A stretch of 64,000 nucleotides of DNA, from positions 10,590,593-10,654,592 of the forward strand of contig OZ021723.1 in NCBI GenBank assembly GCA_963978545.1, read 5' to 3'. Source of the stretch: Linyphia triangularis (lineage: Eukaryota > Arthropoda > Arachnida > Araneae > Linyphiidae). This document shows, in pieces, positions 1 to 8,700 of this stretch. Each line of letters opens with the position of its first letter. The stretch's first letter is position 1. The notes beneath the pieces were generated by a model. That model did no database searches, was not told the origin of the DNA, and saw only the letters and a list, made by a program, of their open reading frames with translations. Position numbers and translations under genes: made by a program.

Positions 1-189
1 TATGTATACATATAGGTAATTGAAAGTAAGTAACTGATCAGATAAGCGGCTCTTTAATTTTTAATTGCATAAACATTGATCAAACTAATTTGGAAAAAAT
101 TCTTCTTCCTTGGGAAAATTCTAACGGACTCTTGCTATTACAGAAAATTACTTACGCGCGGCACGGCGATTTTTTTATAGTAACAATTA
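1..189. other. AT-rich sequence, nothing identified
   Basis: No open frame, terminal repeat or tandem structure is visible before the TA that flanks the first PalA element. Confidence 0.5.
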
Positions 190-191
190 TA

Positions 192-852
192 GTCCGAGAG
201 GCGACTGCAATTTTTGGACCCCATCGAACATCATTCTGAATTTTGTTTAGAAATTGGAGAAAAGTGAGTAGATTAGGAATCCACTGGTCTGCCGTAGCAA
301 AAATGGCCGAAACTGATCAAACATCGACATGGAATGAGTTGAACTAAAATCCGATTGCCAAATATCTCATAACTTGCCAAAAATAGAACAAACTTATTCG
401 TCTGGCAAACCACTTCATTTTCATTTGCAATGAGAAAAAGCGCAAACGATTTCTGATCTTTGGCTCGGAAGTCTAATATCTTTTAAAAGTAAGCCAAATT
501 GGCGACATCAGTTACGTCATAAGTGACGTGATATTTTTTGCCAACTTGGCTCCCTTTTAATAGTTGCAAGTAGCCCGTCGCCAGATATCTGAATCGTCTG
601 CAACCTTCTTAATTGAAAATTAAAGAGTGAGGGTTACCAAATGAAAAAAAAAAATGCTCATTATTTGGCAAGTTATGGCGCATTTGGCAATTGGATTTAG
701 TTCAACTTATTAAAAGTCGATTTTTGACAAGTTTCGGCCATTTTTGCCACGGCAGACCAGTGGATTCGTAATCTACTCACTTTATTCTAATTTCTATAAA
801 AAATTCAGAATGATGTTCGATGGGGTCCAAAAATTGCAGTCGCCTCTCAGTC
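192..852 (+). mobile_element. PalA copy 1: MITE with long inverted repeats
   Basis: The element starts GTCCGAGAGGCGACTGCAAT and ends with the inverted complement of the same sequence (one base changed). The two arms pair over about 200 bp, and a unique core of about 220 bp lies between them. TA dinucleotides sit directly outside both ends (190-191 and 853-854), as they do in three other full copies here, so a TA target duplication like that of Tc1/mariner elements is likely. No transposase frame is present. The core holds a pair of TGACGT/ACGTCA half-sites around 515-531 and paired GCCAA/TTGGC boxes. Confidence 0.85.
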
Positions 853-854
853 TA

Positions 855-1461
855 TTAGGAAAACAATTCCCATTTTCGAAATATCAAAGCTTAAACAAAA
901 ACTTTAGCGACCTTACACCTCCCTATTTGCGATCTGCTTTACTTTTTGCAAGTAATTCTGACGGCGTTCAGTAACAACGTATTTGCATTGCAATAGACAG
1001 TAATTATTAAAAACATTTTTTTAATTATTGAATTTTTAAATGCTTTTTAACATATTTCCCTAATCAATAAAGAAAGGAAAATTTTCTTTTCTCTTGAAAA
1101 ATTCATTGATAGTAAAACTAAATTTGTTTAATAATTCAAAATAATACAACCTAACAGTAAACAATTTTTTTTTCTTAGAAAACAACTTTGATAAAATACA
1201 TTGATTTAAGTAGGAAAAGTAAGTTCTGAATTTACCTCTTTAAAATAGTTACTTCGGGCACATTCCTTTTAACGAAACTACCAGACTGTATTTAAATATT
1301 TTTGTTGTCTATCAACAATAATTTCTGCAAATATTACTCGTTTTTTGAAGAAGAATAATTTGTTCAAGAAGGAAAACTAAACTTGAAAATGATAGTTTTT
1401 TTAAGCAGATACATTTTGCGGGATCTTACAGCACAAGTCACTTTGCTAATTATATTATATT
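855..1461. other. AT-rich spacer, nothing identified
   Basis: Homopolymer-rich AT sequence with no coding frame, terminal repeat or tandem repeat that I can recognise. Confidence 0.5.
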
Positions 1462-1648
1462 GCCGACCAAACGGTATAGTGGTTAGCGTGCTAGCTTCTA
1501 GACCGCGAGGTTGAGGGTTCCGAGTCCCGTGTTAGGCATGGGTGTTTGTAAATGTATGTTGGCTTGTCTAATGACGAATGTTTCAGGGCATTATAGCCCT
1601 CGTGTTGCTGACGGCGCCAGATAATCTGAAAACAACCATCCAACCACT
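1462..1648 (+). mobile_element. SINE-1 copy (tRNA-derived SINE)
   Basis: The 5' part is tRNA-like, with an A-box-like GTATAGTGGTTAGCG and a B-box region GGTTCCGAGTCCC that carries one extra base compared with other copies. A shared body of about 110 bp follows and ends ATAATCTGAAAACAACCA. Pol III promoter boxes with an unrelated body define a SINE rather than a tRNA gene. Confidence 0.88.
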
Positions 1649-2031
1649 TAGCTAATTGTATTATGAAAGAAAAATGATTCTCAAGTTTGATTTCTGTTGT
1701 TATTGCATGTTTTCGCCTGCCAACAAACTTTCTTTGAAAATTGTTTTTCGAGATTAAAAATCAAGCAAAAACAGATTAAATTTCTTCGGAAGAGATAAAA
1801 AAAACGTTTTCTGTCTCAATTCTTCAAAAAAAGAGTAATTACATTTTCTATCTCATTTGACATTAAATCGCTTATTTGTTTTGTATTGAATATCGCTAAT
1901 TTTAAATTAACGCCTCTACAATTGAGGACTAGAAATGAAAAACGACCTTAGTACCAAAAAAAAATCGAAAATCTTTTTTCTTTTTTACGGAAAAATGTCC
2001 TAAAGACCAAGCTTAAACTATGTGGAGAACT
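1649..2031. other. AT-rich spacer, nothing identified
   Basis: No recognisable gene or repeat. Confidence 0.45.
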
Positions 2032-2667
2032 CCCAAAGTGCGAAGCCGACCAAACAGTATAGTGGTTAGCGTGCTAGCTTCTAGACCGTGAGGTTGCGGG
2101 TTCGAGTCCCGTGTTAGGCATGGGTGTTTGTAAATGTATGTTGGCTTGTCTAATGACGAATGTTTCGGCGCATTATAGCCCTCGTGTTGCTGACTGCGCC
2201 AGATAATCTGAATACAACCAACCCAAAGTGCGAAGCCGACCAAACGGTATAGTGGTTAGCGCGCTACCCTCTAGACCGCGAGGTTGCGGGTTCGAGTCCC
2301 GTGTTAGGCATGGGTGTTTGTAAATGTATGTTGGCTTGGCAAATGACGAATATTTCGGCGCATTATAGCCCTCGTGTTGCTGACTGCGCCAGATAATCTG
2401 AATACAACCAACCCAAAGTGCGAAGCCGACCAAACGGTATAGTGGTTAGCGCGCTAGCCTCTAGACCGCGAGGTTGCTGGTTCGAGTCCCGTGTTAGGCA
2501 TGGGTGTTTGTAAATGTATGTTGGCTTGTCTAATGACGAAAGTTTCGGCGCATTATAGCCCTCGTGTTGCTGACGGCGCCAGATAATCTGAATACAACCA
2601 ACCCAAAGTGCGAAGCCGACCAAACGGTATAGTGGTTAGCATGCTAGCTTCTAGACCGCGAGGTTGC
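2032..2667 (+). repeat. Tandem array of SINE-1 (three copies plus a truncated fourth)
   Basis: SINE-1 units begin at 2045, 2235, 2425 and 2615, an exact 190-bp period. Every junction carries the same 13-bp host-like piece CCCAAAGTGCGAA (2032-2044, 2222-2234, 2412-2424, 2602-2614), which looks like the original target duplication. The units have intact B boxes (GGTTCGAGTCCC, one with GCTGGTTC upstream). The fourth breaks off at about 2667, inside the tRNA-like part. Small differences show that the units have begun to diverge. Confidence 0.92.
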
Positions 2668-3037
2668 GAACTCCAGTAACACTAATTCAAATTCAATCTG
2701 ATACTTTGCCATAGCCTTAAGTACCAATTGCAATGTTTTTCATTTCTTGGCTCGCCTGAAAAATTTTCTTTTTTGGACTTGGGTCGTTTTCTATTTCTAG
2801 TCTTCAATTTGAAATTTCAATAGAACTTAACAAACAAATATAACAATACCTATGTTTCAAATTTGGAAATTTCAGCGTTTATGCTGTTTTTGCTGCAGTT
2901 GTTCAATTATGATAAACTAGATGATATGAAACTAGCTATGATGAAACTAATTATGATTATCTAAACTATGCATCCTGCTCGCCAACCTCCTGGATTTCTA
3001 TGCAAAAGCGAACTACGTTCGCTTCAAAGTGAGACAT
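2668..3037. other. AT-rich spacer, nothing identified
   Basis: Contains a few short direct repeats of ATGAAACTA near 2925-2950 but no gene or named repeat. Confidence 0.45.
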
Positions 3038-3249
3038 TTAACACTTTGCACTCCAGTGGCGCCTCTCAGGCGCCACACGATTGGATGCCAAACCACGAGA
3101 GGACCATTAGGTGTGATGCGGAAATTCGATGCAAGGCCAATAACTGTGTTTAGTTTCTATGAAGCAAATCCATAAACACCAGCCGAACCTAAAATGTCTC
3201 GAGTTGCTGATTCCTCCGCGCGAAAAAGGCATGGAGTGCAAAGGGTTAA
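3038..3249. mobile_element. pB-212 copy 1: TTAA-flanked MITE
   Basis: A 212-bp element is bounded by TTAA on both sides. Its inverted ends read approximately CCCTTTGCACTCCA; here the left end has ACACTTTGCACTCCA. TTAA duplication with a CCC start is the hallmark of piggyBac-type elements, so this is probably a non-autonomous relative. An identical-length copy sits at 26300-26511. It holds the GC palindrome GGCGCCTCTCAGGCGCC near 3058. Confidence 0.85.
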
Positions 3250-3380
3250 AATATGCCTAAAATATGCAAAAATCTATTTCAGCTGCATAATCAAGAAAAT
3301 CTTTGAAAGGTGATATTGCGCCATAAAACTTAAAACTTTGGATCATTTATGATGAAATACAATACTTACCACGTCATTTT

Positions 3381-3574
3381 CCTACTGCTTATGTGACGAC
3401 CAAACTGCTAGCTTCTAGACCGCGAGGTTGCGGGTTCGAGTCCCGTGTTAGGCATGGGTGTTTGTAAATGTATGTTGGCTTGTCTAATGACGAATGTTTC
3501 GGCGTATTATAGCCCTCGTGTTGCTGACGGCCGCCAGATAATCTGAATACAACGAACCAACCTACTGCTTATGT
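3381..3574 (+). mobile_element. SINE-1 copy with the A-box region deleted
   Basis: A 14-bp target duplication, CCTACTGCTTATGT, flanks the copy at 3381-3394 and 3561-3574. The A-box segment between CCAAAC and TGCTAGC is missing, while the B box GGTTCGAGTCCC and the body are intact. The tail is AACGAACCAA. Clean flanking duplications show insertion by target-primed reverse transcription. Confidence 0.93.
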
Positions 3575-3799
3575 CGAGACGCTTTAGTCAGGGACAGTAT
3601 GGCAACGTAGTAGAACAATTTTGGAAAACAATAAAAATAAACAGTCTCTTGAAACATCATTGAAGAAACTCTATCCTGTTGTCAAGATTATTTCAATCAG
3701 AATAAATAAATAATAACTGGGCGTGAATGCGTAAAATTATTATGGAATGTGATCCAGTCAATTCAACTTCGCATTGCGTAGTAATGCTATCAGTGAAAG

Positions 3800-3965
3800 A
3801 ATTTTAACCGATTGTTGTTGAGGCTCTTTCTTATTGATAAAAATTGTTTTAATTAGAATAAATAAAAGATATTCGGCTGTGAATGCATAAATTCACGTTC
3901 ACTTTTAATAAATAAATTTTGAAACTTAGTTTGCCTCATATTTTGTTGATAAAGATGTTTTTAAT
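3800..3965 (-). repeat. Rep-R fragment
   Basis: AT-rich sequence resembling the dispersed repeat at 15040-15470 (forward) and 40339-40690 (reverse): a long run of AATAAATAAA types, a block around GTGAATGCATAAATTCACG and an ATTTTGAAACTTAGTTTG-like block. A related stretch lies at 3650-3735. Class unknown. Confidence 0.4.
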
Positions 3966-3987
3966 ATTGGAAATTAGATGCAAACAT

Positions 3988-4198
3988 CAAGCACACGCTG
4001 CTGTGCCGACCAAACGGTATGGTGGTTAGCGTGCTGGCTTCTAGACTGCGAGGTTGAGGGTTCGAGTCCCGTGTTAGGCATGGGTGTTTGTAAATGTATG
4101 TTGGCTTGTCTAATGACGAATGTTTCGACGCATTATAGCCCTCGTGTTGCTGAAGGTGCCAGATAATCTGAAAACAACCAAACCAAGCACACGCTGCT
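3988..4198 (+). mobile_element. SINE-1 copy with 15-bp target duplication
   Basis: The direct repeat CAAGCACACGCTGCT is found at 3988-4002 and 4184-4198. The body starts GCCGACCAAACGG at 4005. The A-box region has one change (GTATGGTGG); the B box GGTTCGAGTCCC is intact. Confidence 0.93.
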
Positions 4199-4960
4199 AA
4201 TAGAATCGGCTCTATGTTAATGAATATGGAAATTGACTATGCATATAAAAGATTTGTATAAAAAACTCTTTTTTTATGGTTATATTATTTCGCTACTACT
4301 GTGTTGCCACTATATAGTTTTACTATGTTTTTGAGCGACCATTCAACTATCGGATCATTCAGAATAAAACAACCTAAAAGTTCTGCCGCGCATTGTAAAC
4401 TCAAAATGGTCGATCGGTTAAAAGTGACCCTATCCCACTTTCAATTTCAACATCCTTACACATTGTGGGAAAGTTACTTAGTGTGACGTTTTGAATTAAT
4501 CGACCGCGTCGTCCTTGTTTCCCAAAACTATTTCAAGGGCAGCTCTCCGCATTCCAAGTTTTCAGAAAACTAGTCTCGGTAATAAAGTAAGATTTATTTT
4601 AACTACCCTGATTAAGCTCCAACCTGCTGCCCTGAAAGAGGGTTTCCTTAATTCTAACGAGAAGGAATTGTTGTCCCGTGCTATATAATATCGCGGGATA
4701 TTTTAATCCTTCCCTCCAATTTTAAGAGTCTTAAAATATTCGATCGGGGGGGGGGGGAGCTTTTAAGTATGAAATTTTCGTTGCGTACCACCTCCTTTTG
4801 GTGTGGCGCTTAATTGGTTTACTTATTATCAATGTCAACCCAAGCATAATATTGTCGTTTAAGGATGATGTGTTTAGTTTATATTAGCGGTGTGTGCAGA
4901 CTTGGATTACTGATACATGCTCTTGGCTTTCAGAAGTTTGAGTGAGGACCATTCTATATA
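4199..4960. other. No feature identified
   Basis: Mixed-composition sequence with a run of 13 G around 4746-4758. Short open frames occur but none resembles a known protein. Confidence 0.4.
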
Positions 4961-5002
4961 CTCGCTGTGTTATAATCTTCTAGCCCAGTGCATTTAGAAA
5001 TA

Positions 5003-5355
5003 GTCCGAGAGGCGACTGCAATTTTTGGACCCCATCGAACATCATTCTGAATTTTTTATAGAAATTGGAGAAAAGTGTGTAGATTACGAATCCACTGGTC
5101 CAAAATGGCCGAAACTGGTCAAAAATCGACTTTTAGTAAGTTGAACTAAATCCATTTGCCAAATGAGCCATAACTTTCCAAATAATGAGCATTCTTTTTT
5201 ATTTGGTAACCCTCACTCTTTAATTTTCAATTATGAAGGTTGCAGACGATTCAGATATCTGGCGACGGGTCTACTTGCATCTATTAAAAGGAAGCCAAGT
5301 TGGCAATAAACATTACGTCAGTGAGGACGTAACTGTTGTCGCCAATTTGGCTTAC
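5003..5355 (-). mobile_element. PalA copy 2, truncated to about half
   Basis: The terminus GTCCGAGAGGCGACTGCAAT is present, preceded by TA, and the sequence matches PalA to the core GCCAATTTGGCTTAC at about 5355, where it stops. The missing half and the missing 3' LTR of the adjacent gypsy element suggest one deletion removed both. Confidence 0.8.
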
Positions 5356-5421
5356 ACATGTGACCATGGTCTTAATAACTATATACACTTTGTACATTAG
5401 GGGGATTACAAACTATGGGGA

Positions 5422-5679
5422 TTATAAACTATGGGCATAGTAAGGGGCTAATCTGTCGTAATGAACGACTCTAGGTTTAGAATTTGGTGACTTACGTATT
5501 CGGAGCACGACATCATTCAGCCGGTTGAGGACTGTGTAAGGACCATCCCAGTGAGACTGAAGTTTGGGAGAGAGTCCTTTTTGTCGTTTCGGGTTCCAGA
5601 ACCAAACCTTGTCACCTTCGTGGAATTGATGTCCTGTAGCCTTCGTGTCGTATCTGGTCTTCATCTTCTCCGTCGCCAA
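5422..5679 (-). pseudogene. Ty3/gypsy integrase C-terminal (GPY/F-type) fragment
   Basis: Eighty-five codons carry the end of a Ty3/gypsy integrase. The segment LSPKLQSHWDGPYTVLNRL matches the basic GPY/F module that follows the integrase core, and HYDRLAPYY is typical of the Pol C terminus. It overlaps the end of the upstream integrase frame (5661-6821) by about 19 bp in a different frame, so a one-base frameshift at about 5670-5690 separates the core from its tail. No 3' LTR follows; the sequence passes through about 70 bp into a truncated PalA element. It is a dead fragment. Confidence 0.88.
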
Positions 5680-6821
5680 GTGTCCGTCGCCACATCTTCA
5701 AACCGTGCCTGAAGATCCTCGACGTACTCCTCTGGCGATGAAGGTGCATCCGGAGGGCGGCCAAACAACAGATCACACGGCAGACGAAGGTTACGACCGA
5801 AGAGCATCTGGGATGGGGAATAGCCGGTAGTCTCGTGGACAGCGCTGCGATAGGCCAAAAGAAACAAATGTAACTTCTGATCCCAGTCCTGTTGGTTTCT
5901 TGAAACCATCAGTGAGAGGTTATTGAGGATGGTTCTGTTAAACCTCTCCACCATGCCATCCGACTGTGGGTGTAAAGGCGTCGTCTGTGTTTTGTCAATG
6001 CCAAGTAGATCACAAAGTCCTTTCATTACAGTAGAGGTAAAATTCCGTCCTTGATCAGAGTGTAACTGAAGAGGCACTCCAAATCTGGAAATCCAGCTCT
6101 GAACCATTACCTCTGCAACTGTGGTAGCCTCTTGATCAGGGATAGGATACGCTTCGGGCCACTTCGTAAAATAATCCATGACAACCACGATGTATCTGTT
6201 GCCGTCAGCAGATCGTGGTAGTGGTCCCAAGATGTCAAACACAATCGGTTCAAAAGGCGCTACTGCTTTGTAACGTTGCAGTTTTCCTCGACTGTGTTTC
6301 TTCGATCCTTTCCGGGCTGCACAGGCATCACATGATTGGCACCACTTCTCCACGTCAGCCCTCGCTTTACTCCAGAAGTATCGCTCTCGAACTCTTTGTA
6401 ATCTCTTCATTATTCCATAGTGGCCTCCAATTGGACTGCTATGTAGTTCTTTACGAACGTCTGTAACTCGGGATCTTGGAAGCAATAGCTGCCATCGGGA
6501 TGTCTTTCCATCATCAGACTCGAACTTCCAGTACAACACGTTATTTCGAATATGGAGGGAGTCCCAGAGGGCCCAATATCGCTTTGTCGTAGGACTATAG
6601 ATGGAAATGTCCTGCCAAGTTGGTGTCGCGTTCGAAGACTTCATTAAATCCTCCTGTCCGGCAGAGATCGCAGCAATATCCTTCTGCATTTCCTCTTGGC
6701 CAGAGAAAATCTCTTTCTTCATCTCTTCTTGACCAGAGAAAATCTTTTTCTTCATCTCTTCATGACAAGAGAAAATCTCTTTCTTCATCTCTTCTTGGCC
6801 AGAGGAAATCTCTTTCTTCAT
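5661..6821 (-). pseudogene. Ty3/gypsy Gag-repeat/integrase fusion remnant
   Basis: A 386-codon frame. Residues 1-60 are a repeated, lysine/glutamate-rich coiled-coil stretch (units like MKKEIFSGQEE), as in the Gag of some arthropod gypsy elements. From about residue 70 it is integrase: an HHCC zinc-binding region (H-x6-H in HSSPIGGH, then WCQSCDAC), then the catalytic core with acidic positions in FDILGPLP/VVMDYFTKW and HSDQGRNF, and E in SDGMVERFNRT. Protease, reverse transcriptase and RNase H are absent, so an internal deletion appears to have joined Gag to integrase in frame. The start ATG lies only 33 bp from the LTR edge. The integrase tail is frameshifted (5422-5679). The role in an intact element would be cDNA integration; this copy cannot be autonomous. 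Confidence 0.9.
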
Positions 6822-6850
6822 CTCACTTTCCCCAGAGAAAATCTCTTTCT
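6645..6850 (-). repeat. 36-bp repeats in the Gag-like coding region
   Basis: About five imperfect 36-bp units encode the 12-residue period seen at the start of the Gag/integrase frame. They abut the LTR directly: no primer-binding site or leader separates them. Confidence 0.75.
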
Positions 6851-6853
6851 AGT

Positions 6854-7611
6854 TGTTGCGTGGACGGGTTCGAAAGATTTGAAGCCAAAGCAGATCAAAA
6901 CTTGCAGAAATTTATTCCAAAATAACTCTTCACAGTTCTCTTACAGCTCCTGAACTTCTCGTTCTAGTAGACAGAATACAGCTCTTTTCACCTCAATAGA
7001 GCACAAAACAGCAGTTATAAACTTGACAACAACTGCTAAATCACCGCAAAAGACAATGCAATACAGTTCGCTCACTGAGACTCAGTATATCCAGTCAACT
7101 AATTCAGTGACTCAAAATCAGTCAACTACTCAAGTCAGGAATACAGCTCTCACAATGAACGTTGAGAGACAACTAACTACTAACCAACTCAGGCCGCGCT
7201 TATATAGGAGTGGGGAACTTTCGTGAATATTCCAGAGATAGACATTTGGAGAACTTTCCAGATTGTAGTCGAAAAGTCCTATTACATGTATATGGGATAC
7301 ATGTACCCATACAAATACCGAAAATGTCGCCAAATGGTCGCCAAATTTGGCGACAAAAATTAGTCGCCAAAACCGTCGCCAACTTGGCTCTATCTCGCCA
7401 ATTTGGCGTGATTCCCATTACCATAATGTTAAATGCCCTGCCCCTTGAAACTCGCTTCCCAGAGTTACCTCTGTAAAACCCGCTATCAAGCATTGGGAGG
7501 CTCATTGCAAGGAAACAAACCATTGCATTGTCTTATGCGAAATGTACAGAAATGTATCTATTTACAAAATTAACACTACGAAATACTTACAAGTATACAA
7601 AATTCGTAACA
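6854..7611 (-). mobile_element. Gyp-LTR attached to the gypsy remnant (5' LTR)
   Basis: The + strand runs from TGTTGCGTGG to ATTCGTAACA, so on the minus strand it begins TGTTACGAAT and ends GCAACA: a TG...CA LTR. It carries a TATATAAG-type promoter box (minus strand, about 7198-7206), an AATAAA-like element near the end on the minus strand and a cluster of TCGCCAA/TTGGCGA motifs at 7326-7412. ATAT follows at 7612, the same target sequence seen at three solo copies. Confidence 0.88.
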
Positions 7612-7755
7612 ATATATTAGGCGCTATTTTCGAGTTTTTAATTTATGTCATTTCGGGTTAAGCGATCATTTTCGTACTTACTCACCAAGTTTCAAGGTTT
7701 TATACAAAGTAGTTTCTAAATGCACTGGGCCAGAAGATTGTAACATAGCGAGTAA

Positions 7756-8219
7756 AAGGAATGATCAGTGGTAGAAGTTGGAAAAGAAAAGGGGGGGGAG
7801 GATGCCTAAAAGTTGGTGATAAGTCCCCCCCCCCCCCCTTCTCCCAACGATAAATGTTGATATTTTTATTATGAGATGCAATATTATAACTAGTAAAGAA
7901 ACAGTTTCTTCTTCTAAACACTCGTTTTTAGCAAAGATTCAAAATGTATTGTTATTTTAATTAATGTTCTGTGACTTTATTTTTTTGCTTGGAAGTAAGA
8001 GATAAAATGATCATTATTTACATAACTGGTTATTTAGATCTAAATGTTTCTAAATGTGCGTACTTTCATGAAATTAAATAGATAGAGGACTGTAGTGTTT
8101 TTTTTTTTTTTTTTTTTTTTTTTCACATTAAAAAACTATCAATCACTTTTTCTTAGTGTTACCAGATTTTAAGTTTAATGTTATATTTCTTTAGTAGTTT
8201 TTAGACGGATTGAGAGTTT
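7756..8219. other. Low-complexity spacer
   Basis: G runs near 7790, C runs near 7828 and a T run at 8098-8123. No gene seen. Confidence 0.45.
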
Positions 8220-8506
8220 TTAACCCACTGACGGTCATGAGAATGGGCGAATTTCCCCAGTTTTTTTTTTCCTGCAATAATTTTTAAATTATATTTCTAA
8301 TTCAAATACATAAATTTTTTTTTAAATTATTTTTTGTTTATTTTGTTTTAGATAGGTTATAGACTATCATCCTAATAAAAAAAAAAAAATCTAAAAAAAT
8401 ATTTTCTTTTAAATTTTATTTATAAATTTAAAAATGTTGTGTATTGCCGAAAAAACTGGGGATCCTAAGACGAATATATACGTGCATGACCGTCAATGGG
8501 TTTTAA
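8220..8506. mobile_element. pB-287: TTAA-flanked MITE
   Basis: TTAA at 8220-8223 and 8503-8506 bounds inverted ends that read CCCACTGACGGTCATG on the left and CATGACCGTCAATGGG on the right. The TTAA duplication and CCC start suggest a piggyBac-type non-autonomous element. The interior is AT-rich. Confidence 0.75.
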
Positions 8507-8700
8507 AAGTGAGGAGACGGAATTCAGTGTTTTTAGAAGTGGGGGGGATGCACGGGTAATTTCTTGAAGGGGGGGGGGGGAGTGTCACCACGCGGCTACC
8601 CACACTTCTAGCACTGGGAATGCTCCTTATTAAAACTTCACTCTTAAAACTTGATCTTTCAACTAATTCGACACCGAGACGTCCTCGGAACATATCCATG
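8507..8700. other. Spacer with G runs
   Basis: Contains two runs of G (around 8541 and 8570). A short frame on the minus strand (8493-8699) has no recognisable similarity and is not called. Confidence 0.4.

Larger units (their letters stand above)
4961..7755. mobile_element. Elem-L copy 1: inverted-repeat element, heavily invaded
   Basis: The left end (4961-5000, starting ACTCGCTGTGTTATAATC) is inverted at the right end (about 7705-7755, ending ATTGTAACATAGCGAG). The same terminal sequence bounds a second copy at 48581-51845. The interior is mostly later material: a half PalA element, a truncated gypsy element and its LTR. Residual Elem-L sequence is 7612-7755. Confidence 0.6.

Noticed and set aside
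2013..2623. Three related minus-strand frames of 76-86 codons with a conserved sequence
   Set aside because: They are the antisense of the SINE-1 tandem array; the same peptide appears wherever SINE-1 occurs (45051-45669, 54077-54415).
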